Source: Kineosporia rhizophila | GTDB taxonomy: Bacteria > Actinomycetota > Actinomycetes > Actinomycetales > Kineosporiaceae | NCBI RefSeq assembly: GCF_021277265.1 | Contig: NZ_JAJSOH010000020.1 | Location: 1-64,000 of the forward strand | Length of the DNA: 64,000 bases | Reading direction: 5' to 3' | Shown: positions 28,036-35,475 of the stretch, piece after piece | Layout of the letters: each line of letters begins with the position of its first letter | How positions within the stretch are numbered: the stretch's first letter is position 1 | Notes under the pieces: generated by a model | The model's input: only the letters and a program-made list of their open reading frames with translations | The model's database searches: none | What the model was told of the DNA's origin: nothing | Made by a program: the position numbers and the translations under genes

Positions 28036-28576
28036 GGCGCTTTCCTGCCCGTGGCCGACCTCAGCGCGCAGATCGGCCCGCCTGCCCCGGTCACCTGGTC
28101 ACCTGGTCAAGGGCTCGGGTGTGGGTGCATCAGTGCCTGTGGGCCTGCCCCTGGCTCGTGGGAATGACCTACGCCGCGGGTCGGCTCGCTGTTGGATTGA
28201 CCTGGGGCGGGCGCGAATTCCATCTGCTTGCTCTCAGCCGTCTTGGGGTTTGCACAAGCAGCTTTGGCCAGCTGTCACCTCTCCACAATGAACCAGCCTG
28301 CCTGTAGGGCGTGGGCGCGTCCTCGGCAAACCCGTTGTCTTGCGAGGCCAGACATCCCCGGGTCTGTTGTCCTGCCGGCCGGTGATGCCCGGTGAACACC
28401 GGCCGGGACTCGCCGGTGCCGCCCCAGGTGAGCCGGCGCGGGGCCGGGCCCTGCGGATCGACCGGGACCTCCCACACAGCGAACTGGTGAAGCCCGTGCG
28501 CTTGGGTCGAGCACGGAGACCGTGACGACCAGGCGGTCGCCGTCGGGCTGCCGGCCGCCCCAGCCCGTTGCGCTAG

Positions 28577-28667
28577 AGAACCGGCCGGTTGCTCGCCAGC
28601 GGCACCCCTCCGGTCGTACCGCAGTCGTCCTTGCCGGCCGAGCCCGACGGCCGGGCCGGACCTGGTC
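28577..28667 (+). repeat. degenerate ~92-bp dispersed repeat, copy 1
   Basis: Starts AGAACCGGCCGG and ends CCGGACCTGGTC. It aligns along its whole length with copies at 28739-28830 and 29311-29404; the best-kept block is GGCCGAGCCCGACGGCCG. Confidence 0.6.
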
Positions 28668-28738
28668 AACTCGGTCCGGTCGACTCGGTCCGGCCGACTC
28701 GGTCGACCTGGGTGCCTGGCCCAGCCCGGTGGTCCGGA

Positions 28739-28830
28739 GGACGAGCTCGCTGCTCGCTAACGGCTTCCCGTCCAGTTCATCTCGTGGCCGTCCTGTCCGG
28801 CCGAGCCCGACGGCCGAGCCGGACCTGGTC
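28739..28830 (+). repeat. degenerate ~92-bp dispersed repeat, copy 2
   Basis: Starts GGACGAGCTCGCTGCTCGC and ends CCGGACCTGGTC. Its first 20 bases recur again at 28979-29000 as a partial fourth copy. Confidence 0.6.
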
Positions 28831-29310
28831 CTCGCAATCGGGTCCACAGCTACCGCAGCCACCACAACCGGGCCCGCAGCCACCGAGCCTGCAACCCGCC
28901 AGCATCGCAGCAGCCCCCTGACTGGTCACGGGTGGCCCGACCGACTCAGTCCGGTCGGCCCGGCCCAGCCCGTTGGTCTGGAGGACGAGCTTGCTGCTCG
29001 CGTGGTTACCGGCACCTTCGCCGCCCGCCCGGGCACCCTGCGCTTCGCCGAGTTGCTGGTGGCGTCGTTGGTCGAGGGTGGGCTCGACGAGCGCGAGGCG
29101 GCTTGGAACGGGGGGCGAGCACTCGTAGGTCTACCCGGCCCGGCAGTCCGCCGAAATGGCCGGTGGGGATCTGGATTCCTTCTCCTAAGAGCGCCCTACC
29201 CGGTCCATCTCGCGGTCGGCCTGTCCGGCCGAGTCGGCCCCGGGCATTGCGGTCGGCCCGGCTCAGCCCGACCGGCTCGGCCTGGCGCCTGGTCCGACTC
29301 ATCGCTCGGT

Positions 29311-29404
29311 AGAACCAGCCACCTGCTTGCTGACGGCGTCCCGTCCGGTGCATTCCCATGGTCGTCCTGTCTGGCCGAGCCCAACGGCCGAGCCGGACCT
29401 GGTC
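29311..29404 (+). repeat. degenerate ~92-bp dispersed repeat, copy 3
   Basis: Starts AGAACCAGCC and ends CCGGACCTGGTC, with a two- to three-base length difference from the other copies. It lies just left of the 15-bp tandem array. Confidence 0.6.
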
Positions 29405-29414
29405 GACGCGGACC

Positions 29415-29581
29415 GCCCGACCGAACTAGGCCCGACCGAACGTGGCCTGATCGAACGTGGCCTGATCGAACGTGGCCTGATCGAACGTGGCCCGATCGAA
29501 CGTGGCCCGATCGAACGTGGCCCGATCGAACGAGGCCCGACTGAACTCGGGCCCGACTGAACTCGGGCCCGACTGAACTCG
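29415..29581 (+). repeat. tandem array of 15-bp units
   Basis: Nine contiguous 15-bp units (consensus GCCCGATCGAACGTG) from 29415 to 29549, then two 16-bp variants ending at 29581. Units 3-5 are identical, as are units 6-7, and variation is graded along the array, as in a minisatellite growing by slippage. There are no spacers. In one frame it reads as repeated GPIER/GLIER, but that frame stops inside the array. Confidence 0.9.
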
Positions 29582-29740
29582 GCGTGATCGTCACCCTGCT
29601 GCTCGTCCTAGCCCGGATCGTCCCGGTGGTCTTCCCGTCTGGTCGTTCCAACCCGACCCTGGCCCCTCCACCGGAGGCGCAGGCACCCGGGTGACCTGGC
29701 CAACATCCCCATTCGGCGGGTTGGCGCGGCCCCTACCTGG

Positions 29741-29767
29741 TCACTATCTTCTGGATAGTAGCTATCC
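29741..29767. promoter_or_regulatory. candidate HxlR operator
   Basis: GGATAG (29753-29758) and CTATCC (29762-29767) are inverted arms three bases apart, and ACTATC (29743-29748) repeats the half-site to the left. It lies 23 bases before a GTG start and upstream of an HxlR-family gene, the usual place for that family's operator. Confidence 0.6.
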
Positions 29768-29790
29768 GACAGCAAGCCAGGAGGTTCATC

Positions 29791-30429
29791 GTGTCCAAGG
29801 TCGTCATCTTCGGGGTCACCGGTTACGCGGGCGGCAAGATCGCTGCCGAGCTGGTCTCGCGGGGCCACGAGGTGGTCGGTGTCGCCCGGCACGCCAAGGA
29901 GGTCGGGGCCGGGGTCGAGCTGCTGACCGGGTCCATCCACGACGAGGCGTTCGTCGCGGACGTGACCAAGGGGGCCGACCAGATCGTGGTGGCCCTGCGG
30001 GCGCTGCCCGGCGAGGAGGGCCAGCCCGAGTTGGCTGCCGCCCTGCCCCTGCTCACCAAGGTGTCACTCGACCAGGGCGCGCGCCTGAGCTTCGTGGGGG
30101 GCGCCGGCTCCCTGTTCGTGACCGAGGGTGGGCCCGCGCTGATCGACACCCCCGAGTTCCCCGACGCGTACAAGGGTGAGGCCGGCAGCCACCGGGCGAT
30201 CCTCGAGGCGCTGCGCGAGAGCCCGGCCGAGCTGGACTGGTTCTACGTCAGCCCCGCCCCGGCCTTCGGGTCGTGGAACCCCGGTGAGCGCACGGGCACG
30301 TTCCGGAAGGGGGGCGACGTGTTGCTCGAAGGGGCAGAGACGATTTCGGGTGACGACTACGCGATCGCCTATGTTGACGAGATCGAGGCGGGGGCACACC
30401 GGCGTCAGCGCATCGGTGTGGCCTACTGA
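29791..30429 (+). CDS. NAD(P)H-binding NmrA/SDR-atypical protein
   Basis: 212 residues from GTG 29791, preceded by AGGAGG. The glycine motif GVTGYAGGKIAAEL near residue 8 and VEVVGVAR-type second strand mark an atypical SDR of the YwnB/NmrA group. GARLSFVGGAGSLFV and DWFYVSPAPAFGSW follow. The classical Tyr-x-x-x-Lys catalytic pair is not evident, as is common in this group, which acts as redox sensors or reductases. It is followed by an HxlR regulator 35 bases downstream; such pairs respond to electrophiles or oxidants in other bacteria (inference here). Confidence 0.82.
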   Translation: MSKVVIFGVTGYAGGKIAAELVSRGHEVVGVARHAKEVGAGVELLTGSIHDEAFVADVTKGADQIVVALRALPGEEGQPELAAALPLLTKVSLDQGARLSFVGGAGSLFVTEGGPALIDTPEFPDAYKGEAGSHRAILEALRESPAELDWFYVSPAPAFGSWNPGERTGTFRKGGDVLLEGAETISGDDYAIAYVDEIEAGAHRRQRIGVAY

Positions 30430-30464
30430 GCCGGAGCATGGACGCGTGAACAGGAGAGACGCCG

Positions 30465-30842
30465 ATGGGCAACGAGGACATCGAGTGGGATCCGTACGAC
30501 CCGAACTGCCCGAGCCGGCAGCTGGTCGACCGGATCGGTGACCGCTGGACGGTTCTGATCATCGGCGTCCTCTCCGACGGCCCGGCGCGGTACCGCGACC
30601 TGGCCGACCGGGTGGCCGGGATCTCGCCGAAGATGCTTTCGCAGACGCTGAAGGCGCTCGAACGTGACGGTCTGGTCGTGCGTCAGGCGTTCGCCGAGGT
30701 ACCGCCGCGGGTGGTGTATGAGCTCACCGAGGCGGGCCAGACGCTGCGGCCGGTGCTGCTGGAACTGGAACGCTGGGCGCGCAGCCACATGCCGGGGGTT
30801 CTGGAGGCGCGCGAGCGCTACGACGCGGCAGCGGCCCGCTGA
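30465..30842 (+). CDS. HxlR-family transcriptional regulator
   Basis: 125 residues from ATG 30465, preceded by CAGGAGAG. The family signature is clear: CPSRQLVDRIGDRWTVLIIGVLSDG, then the winged helix-turn-helix YRDLADRVAGISPKMLSQTLKALERDGLVVR and VVYELTEAGQTLRPVL. A single Cys (CPSR, near residue 14) sits where HxlR/YodB redox sensors carry their reactive thiol. It is in one operon with the NAD(P)-binding gene and probably represses the operon through the palindrome at 29753. Confidence 0.93.
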   Translation: MGNEDIEWDPYDPNCPSRQLVDRIGDRWTVLIIGVLSDGPARYRDLADRVAGISPKMLSQTLKALERDGLVVRQAFAEVPPRVVYELTEAGQTLRPVLLELERWARSHMPGVLEARERYDAAAAR

Positions 30843-31254
30843 GGCGGTTCAACCCGCCCGCCCCGGGCTGATTCTGGCCTGGAAGCGGGCGAAACGCGGT
30901 CGTCGGCCGCCAGGAATCGGGCCAGATCTCAATCCGGCTCAAGTACTGTACCCGTTCTCGATCTTGTTCGGTCGGCTCGGGACGCGGGGCTGAGTGAGTC
31001 CGCTCACGTGCGGGCCGAATGCACTGTGTAAATCGCCGATCCGGATGCGTCTGCGGCCCGGTCGGGAGTTGTCAGTTGCGGCAAGAACTTCCACGACCGG
31101 GCCGGAGAGCGTCCCGGCGACTCTCGGTAGATCTCTCCGTCCAGCTCAAAGTGACACAGGTCACTACCTCCCGGTTGCCAAATCCTCCCAGGTCCGGAAG
31201 ATAAGAGGCACGAGGTCCTGACGCTGTGTCGCCAGGCTCTACTGGAGGTTCAAA
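30843..31254. promoter_or_regulatory. long upstream region of the small acidic protein, with Crp-type site
   Basis: A 412-base gap without a gene. At 31150-31165 AGTGAC and GTCACT flank four bases, giving GTGA-N6-TCAC (31151-31164), the core of actinobacterial Crp/GlxR sites. It lies 90 bases before the GTG at 31255. I see no other clear element, so a long untranslated leader is possible. Confidence 0.5.
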
Positions 31255-31518
31255 GTGAATGCACTGAGCCCGCTGTTGTCCCGTGACGATCTCTTCGAGA
31301 GCGAGTTCGAGGAGGATCAGGTCTTCGAGGAGTCCGAGCCGGTCATCGCAGTGACCCGCGACCCGGAGACCGGCTACGTGTCCGTCGTTCTCAACGAACG
31401 TGCGAGCCGGGCCCTCACCGCCGTCATGAACTGCATCGACGACGACTGCCTGAGCGAGAAGTACGACTACTCGTGGGACGCGGAGCAGGTACTGGCGCGG
31501 CTGCGCGCAGCCTTGTAG
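31255..31518 (+). CDS. small acidic protein of unknown function, 87 aa
   Basis: GTG start with GGAGG seven bases upstream. Strongly acidic at the N-terminus (DDLFESEFEEDQVFEESEPV), then a strand-like stretch (VIAVTRDPETGYVSVVLNE) and a helical C-terminus with two Cys near each other (MNCIDDDCLSEKYDYSW). No family recognised. The good ribosome site, the terminator directly after it and the Crp-type site upstream all say it is a real, regulated gene. The acidity could suit a partner-binding or ion-binding protein, but that is speculation. Confidence 0.75.
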   Translation: MNALSPLLSRDDLFESEFEEDQVFEESEPVIAVTRDPETGYVSVVLNERASRALTAVMNCIDDDCLSEKYDYSWDAEQVLARLRAAL

Positions 31519-31553
31519 CTACAAATCTTTTCAGGCGCGCATCAGCACCTGGT

Positions 31554-31593
31554 GGCCCGGACCCGGTCGAAGACCGCTGGTCCGGGCCTTTTT
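31554..31593 (+). terminator. intrinsic terminator
   Basis: GGCCCGGACC (31554-31563) pairs perfectly with GGTCCGGGCC (31579-31588), followed by TTTTT (31589-31593). It ends the small acidic protein's transcript 35 bases after its stop, just before a converging gene. Confidence 0.95.
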
Positions 31594-31613
31594 CATGACT
31601 GATCAAGTTCGGG

Positions 31614-32732
31614 TCAGGCGCTGAGCAGGGCCCGTAGGCCGGCCCGCAGTTCGGCGGCGAACAGTTCCGGCTGCTCCCAGGCCCCGAAGTGCCCGCCGTG
31701 CAATGGCTCACCCCAGTGCACCAGATGCGGAAAGCGGTGCTCGACCCACCGCCGCGACGGCCGGGGCACCTCGCGCGGGAAGACGGTCGCGGCGGTGGGC
31801 ACCGTGAGCGGCCCGATCGCGTCGGGATCGGTGAACCAGGAGCCCACCTCGGCGATGCTCTCGGCGTAGAGGCGGGCCGAGGACGCGCCGGTGCGGGTGA
31901 ACCAGTACAGGCTCAGGTTGTCCAGAATCTGCCGCCGGCTCAGCGCTTCGGTGCCGTCTGTCCAGGTCAGAAGCTTCTCGCCGATCCAGGCGGCCAGTGC
32001 GGCGGGGGAGTCGGTGAGGGCGTAGCCGATGCTCTGCGGTCGGGTGCGGTGCACCTCGGAGTAGGCCGACGCGTCGCGGGAGCGTTCGGCGAGTTCGGCC
32101 AGTGCTGCGGCTTCGGCCGGGGTGGGTTGCTGTCCGGGCGCAGGAGCGGCCAGCGGCGGTATCAGGTGCAGGCCCAGAAGCCGCTGCGGATGCTGGAGGC
32201 CGATGCACGTGCTGATGCTCGTGCCCCAGTCGCTGCCGGCTGCCACGAAACGTGTGTAATGCAACGATGTCATGAGCTGGACCCAGGCCCGGGCGATGCG
32301 CCGGACACCCCACCCGGGCTCGGTCGGCTGATCGCTGAACCCGTAGCCGGGAAGCGAGGGGACCACGACGTGGAAGGCCGGATCCCCGAGCGTCAAAGGA
32401 GCCAGGACGTCCTCGAATTCGAGGAAAGATCCGGGCCAGCCGTGCGTCAGGATCAGCGGGGTTGCATCCGCACGGGGCGAACGCACGTGCAGCGCATGGA
32501 TGTTCAGGCCGTCGATCCGGGCCGTGATCTGCGGGATCTCGTTGAGCCGGGCCTGCGTGGCGGGCCAGTCGTAGCCGTGCGCCCAGTCTTCACACAGGTC
32601 CTGCACCAGTTCCAGCGGCAGGCCCTGCGAGAAGTCGCGGGTGGTACCCGGGGTCGGCCAGCGGGTCTGTTTCAGGCGATGGCGCAAATCGTGGACGTCC
32701 GCGGCGGGGATGTCGATCCGGAACGGTCGCAT
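31614..32732 (-). CDS. epoxide hydrolase (EHN plus alpha/beta hydrolase)
   Basis: 372 residues from ATG 32732 (MRPFRIDIPAADVHDLRHRL begins the N-terminal EHN domain). The hydrolase core has the oxyanion motif THGWPGSF at 96, GYGFSDQP, nucleophile D168 in GSDWGTSI, and a C-terminal catalytic His in GGHFGAWEQPE. These match microsomal-type epoxide hydrolases, which open epoxides to diols through a covalent Asp ester. The natural substrate is unknown. It lies 16 bases downstream of the signal-peptidase gene on the same strand, though the functions look unrelated. Confidence 0.92.
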   Translation of the reverse strand: MRPFRIDIPAADVHDLRHRLKQTRWPTPGTTRDFSQGLPLELVQDLCEDWAHGYDWPATQARLNEIPQITARIDGLNIHALHVRSPRADATPLILTHGWPGSFLEFEDVLAPLTLGDPAFHVVVPSLPGYGFSDQPTEPGWGVRRIARAWVQLMTSLHYTRFVAAGSDWGTSISTCIGLQHPQRLLGLHLIPPLAAPAPGQQPTPAEAAALAELAERSRDASAYSEVHRTRPQSIGYALTDSPAALAAWIGEKLLTWTDGTEALSRRQILDNLSLYWFTRTGASSARLYAESIAEVGSWFTDPDAIGPLTVPTAATVFPREVPRPSRRWVEHRFPHLVHWGEPLHGGHFGAWEQPELFAAELRAGLRALLSA

Positions 32733-32748
32733 CGGTCCATGGTGGCGG

Positions 32749-33327
32749 TCAGGGCGTACGCATGTGAACCAGCCAGGGCCAGGGTTCGGCCGCGGCCGGG
32801 CCGGGGGCCCCGCCGTCGTCACCCGGCCTGCGGTCCGGCCACAGCGCCAGCAGGGTCATCCCGATCACACTGGCCAGGGTGCCGGCGACCAGGTCGTAGC
32901 GGGCCTCGCCCAGCCAGACGGCCGGGTAGCCGATCCAGGGCACGCGCAGCCGGGCCACTCCGAGCACGTTGCCGGCCGGCACCGCGGCCGTGTCGGCGGT
33001 GGGGTTGGCATCGCCCTGGGTGGTGAACGAGCCGTCTTCGTTCACCGCCGCGATGCGGTGCGAGATGACGCGTTCCGGGTCGACCGGGTCGCGGAACAGC
33101 ACGACCATGCCGGGGCGCAGCTCCGAGGGCGCGACCTCGCCGGAGACCAGGACGTCACCGACCTGGACCTGGGGGCTCATCGAACCGCTGACCACCGCGT
33201 GGGTGGACCAGCCGAGCAGCAGGGGCAGCGCGCCCCACACCATCAGGCCACCGGCGAGGGCCAGGGCCAGGATGGAGACGACCTGGCCGGTGCCGACCAG
33301 GCCGCTCCCGAGACGCCGGCCGCTCAT
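32749..33327 (-). CDS. SipW-type signal peptidase I
   Basis: 192 residues; ATG 33327 shares its A with the preceding TGA (TGATG), so it is coupled to the upstream gene. A membrane helix at ~15-38 precedes the catalytic Ser S49 in VVSGSMSP. The general base is His (ISHRI, H90) rather than Lys, as in archaeal/ER and SipW-like peptidases. A second hydrophobic helix lies near 155-175. It would cleave the signal peptide of selected secreted proteins at the outer membrane face; the coupled secreted protein next door is the obvious substrate. Confidence 0.9.
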   Translation of the reverse strand: MSGRRLGSGLVGTGQVVSILALALAGGLMVWGALPLLLGWSTHAVVSGSMSPQVQVGDVLVSGEVAPSELRPGMVVLFRDPVDPERVISHRIAAVNEDGSFTTQGDANPTADTAAVPAGNVLGVARLRVPWIGYPAVWLGEARYDLVAGTLASVIGMTLLALWPDRRPGDDGGAPGPAAAEPWPWLVHMRTP

Positions 33328-33926
33328 CACGCGTTACTGGTAGCGGTCCAGACCAGGTTCACGGTCGCGCTCAGGCCCTGCGCGGAGTTGGTGGACTGCA
33401 CCTCGGAGACGAAACGGAACCGCTTCTTGGCCCCGGTGGTCGCCGCCGCCCAGTTCACGCCGGTGCCGACGCCGGAGGACATGTTCGCGACCTTGTTGGC
33501 CAGGGTGGTCTGCGCGGCCTGCACGTCGGCGGTCTTGGTCACCGCCGAGGCGCCCTTGCAGTCCCCGGTCAGCGGGATCTCTTCGATCGCGAAGTTCAGG
33601 TACGTGGCGAGCGGGTGCGCGGCGACCGTGTCGCTGTTGGGATACCGGGCGGCCAGGGTCACGGTGGAGGCCGCGGTACCGGTGTACTCGACCGTGATGC
33701 ACTCGGTCTCGGGGTTGCCCGGCGACATCCCGGTGAGGTTGAACAGGACGGCGCCGGGGCGGTCGCTGGTCAGCGAGACCGTGCCGGTGGCGAAGCTGTT
33801 GCCGGCGTTCTGGGTAGCGCCGCTGAACGCTGCGTTGGACGTGTGCCACACCAGGAGGCCGCTGACCAGCAGGCCGGAGGTGATGGCGGCCGGTACGGCG
33901 ATACGCCTACGGGTTGCTGCGCGCAT
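33327..33926 (-). CDS. CalY/TasA-like secreted protein (SipW substrate candidate)
   Basis: 199 residues. A signal peptide (RRRIAVPAAITSGLLVSGLLVW, then HTSNAAFSG) leads into NSFATGTVSLTSDRPGAVLFNLTGMSPGN, the typical beginning of SipW-dependent camelysin/TasA-like proteins. The rest is predicted beta-rich with two Cys (ECITVEY, TGDCKG) that could form a disulfide. TasA-family proteins build fibres or surface layers; here a surface or matrix role is inference from the family and from coupling to a SipW-type peptidase. A short hairpin (33951-33967) lies in its leader. Confidence 0.75.
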   Translation of the reverse strand: MRAATRRRIAVPAAITSGLLVSGLLVWHTSNAAFSGATQNAGNSFATGTVSLTSDRPGAVLFNLTGMSPGNPETECITVEYTGTAASTVTLAARYPNSDTVAAHPLATYLNFAIEEIPLTGDCKGASAVTKTADVQAAQTTLANKVANMSSGVGTGVNWAAATTGAKKRFRFVSEVQSTNSAQGLSATVNLVWTATSNA

Positions 33927-34232
33927 GGGAACCTTCCCGTTCAGGCCGGAGGGACCTTTCAGGTCCCGCCCAGCTAGCTACTGTCCCGCCTCTCGTCGTC
34001 AGCTGTCGCACAGGCATTACCCAACGTGTTCGACCGCCCGGCCGCGCCACCCGTCCGGCCTAGTGGCTGTCCGGCCGGCAGCCGCCTGTGAGCGCCGAAA
34101 CCTCCCAGAGCGAGGCACTCACGGACGAGTCGGGTCGGCGGCTACGCCGATCGGGTAGGGTGATGCGCAGCGTCGCGTGCCGGTGGCAGTCCGTGTCAGG
34201 CATGGAGGCGCCGGATCAGAAGGAGTACGGCG
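33927..34232. other. divergent intergenic region
   Basis: About 300 bases between the CalY-like gene and the hemerythrin gene. GGGACCT/AGGTCCC (33951-33967, 3-base loop) forms a hairpin in the CalY leader. I see no credible gene; frames crossing it have no start or domain support. Confidence 0.4.
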
Positions 34233-34268
34233 ATGTTCGCGTCGTTCCCTTCGTCCGCCCGTGTCTGA
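34233..34268 (+). CDS. possible 11-residue leader peptide before the hemerythrin gene
   Basis: ATG 34233 has one of the best ribosome sites in the window (AAGGAG seven bases upstream), yet the frame encodes only MFASFPSSARV before TGA. The stop lies eight bases inside the hemerythrin frame from GTG 34261 and 13 bases before GTG 34282. It may be a translated leader that couples to the next gene. A one-base sequencing error merging the two frames is the main alternative. Confidence 0.4.
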   Translation: MFASFPSSARV

Positions 34269-34749
34269 GGGCGGCGAATCAGTGGTCGAGAGCAAAGAAC
34301 AAGGCAGAGAAGAGACCAGGCTCGTCGCCTGGGGTCAGGAACTGCTGCGGGTGCATGCCCGGCTGCGTGAGGCCCTGGAGATCTCCCGCACCGCCGGCGC
34401 CGAGGGAGCCCGGGATCTGCTGCTGTACTGCCACGGGTTCTGTGCAGCGCTGGACACGCATCACCGCGGGGAGGACAGGACACTGTTCCCGGCCATCGCC
34501 CAGGCCCGTCCCGACCTGCGCGAGACCCTGCGCAAGCTGGAGCAGGACCACTCGATGATCGCCCACCTGCTGGGCGGACTGCAGGCGGCGGTGGATCGCC
34601 GGGCCGGGCCGCAGGAGCTGGCCCGGCACCTGGAAGGAGTGGGAGCAGCCATGGAGAGCCACTTCCGCTTCGAGGAGCGAGCCCTGCGACAGGTGCTGAC
34701 CGGGCTGGACCTCCAGGCCGACCCGGCCGACGTGCTCGGGCCGCTGTGA
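34261..34749 (+). CDS. hemerythrin-domain protein
   Basis: 162 residues from GTG 34261 (GTG 34282 also possible). It is a four-helix hemerythrin HHE bundle with the iron ligands in order: HARLREAL (first His), DTHHRGEDRTLFP (HHxxE), LEQDHSMIAHLLGG (His), ESHFRFEERAL (HxxxE). Such proteins carry a di-iron centre and bind O2, NO or sense iron/oxygen. There is no fused domain. A short upstream reading frame with a strong ribosome site may drive its translation. Confidence 0.85.
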   Translation: MSEGGESVVESKEQGREETRLVAWGQELLRVHARLREALEISRTAGAEGARDLLLYCHGFCAALDTHHRGEDRTLFPAIAQARPDLRETLRKLEQDHSMIAHLLGGLQAAVDRRAGPQELARHLEGVGAAMESHFRFEERALRQVLTGLDLQADPADVLGPL

Positions 34750-34866
34750 GTTCGGTTCGTTGCGAGTTCGGGCCGTTGTGCCCTCGGCCGAGGACCTTCG
34801 GCCTCCGAGTAGGGTCGGTGGCGTAGGTGAACGTAAGCAGGGTGACCAGTTGAGAGTGAGTGCGCA

Positions 34867-35475
34867 ATGACCCAGGAGAACCTCTGGCTGCGGCGGCTCG
34901 CCGAGGATCCGGGTCATTCCCAGTGGTACATCGAGCGTTTCCGCAAGATGGCCGCTCAGGGTGCCGACCTGGACGGCGAGGCGCGGATGATCGACGCGAT
35001 GGCCGGGCGGGGCTCCCGCATTCTCGACGCCGGGTGCGGCCCGGGCCGGCTGGGTGGGTACCTGTTCCGGCAGGGGCACCAGGTGGTCGGGGTCGATCTC
35101 GACCCGGCCCTGATCGCCGCCGCCGAGGTGGACCACCCCGGGCCGCTCTGGCTCACCGGCGACCTGTCCACGCTGGAGCTGACCGAGCCCGACGGGACGC
35201 CCCGGCGGTTCGACGTGATCGTCTGCGCGGGCAACGTGATGACGTTCTGTGCCCCCGACACCCGCGGCGAGATCCTGCGCCGCTTCCGGCTGCACCTGGC
35301 CGAGCGCGGCCGGGTGGTGATCGGTTTCGGGGCCGGCCGGGGCTACGAGGTGGACGACTTCCTGAGCGACGCGGTGCAGGCCGGCCTGAACGCCGACGTG
35401 CTGCTGAGCACCTGGGACCTGCGGCCGTTCTCGCCGGAGGACGACTTCATCGTGGCCGTCTTCTCGGCGACCTGA
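34867..35475 (+). CDS. class I SAM-dependent methyltransferase
   Basis: 202 residues from ATG 34867. Motif I is ILDAGCGPGRLGGYL near 52, with acidic motif VVGVDLDPALIAAA and the later strands FDVIVCAGNVMTF and GRVVIGFGAGRGYE. It is a small single-domain enzyme of the type-11 group with unknown acceptor. TAGGGT at 34810-34815 is a candidate -10 box with a ~45-base leader. Its 3' end overlaps the converging MocR gene by 29 bases. Confidence 0.88.
   Translation: MTQENLWLRRLAEDPGHSQWYIERFRKMAAQGADLDGEARMIDAMAGRGSRILDAGCGPGRLGGYLFRQGHQVVGVDLDPALIAAAEVDHPGPLWLTGDLSTLELTEPDGTPRRFDVIVCAGNVMTFCAPDTRGEILRRFRLHLAERGRVVIGFGAGRGYEVDDFLSDAVQAGLNADVLLSTWDLRPFSPEDDFIVAVFSAT

Larger units (their letters stand above)
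28036..29790. other. 1.75-kb gene-free, repeat-rich stretch
   Basis: No open frame here has a credible start, protein-like composition or recognisable domain, although several run several hundred bases because of the GC content. The DNA is built from degenerate direct repeats (about 92 bp), short tandem blocks (ACTCGGTCCGGTCG-type units near 28670-28712, CACCTGGT doublet near 28090) and a 15-bp array at its right end. On the minus strand around 28290-28525 a short protein-like segment (FAVWEVPVDPQGPAPRRLTW) may be the remnant of a decayed gene. It separates the SDR from the HxlR pair. Confidence 0.7.

Noticed and set aside
28522..29544. 340-residue protein ending in repeated WPDRT
   Set aside because: No ribosome site, composition dominated by Arg/Pro/Gly throughout, and the repeat simply reflects the 15-bp DNA period, which is open in several frames.
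29415..29581. CRISPR array
   Set aside because: Units are contiguous with no unique spacers, units are only 15 bases and no cas genes are nearby.
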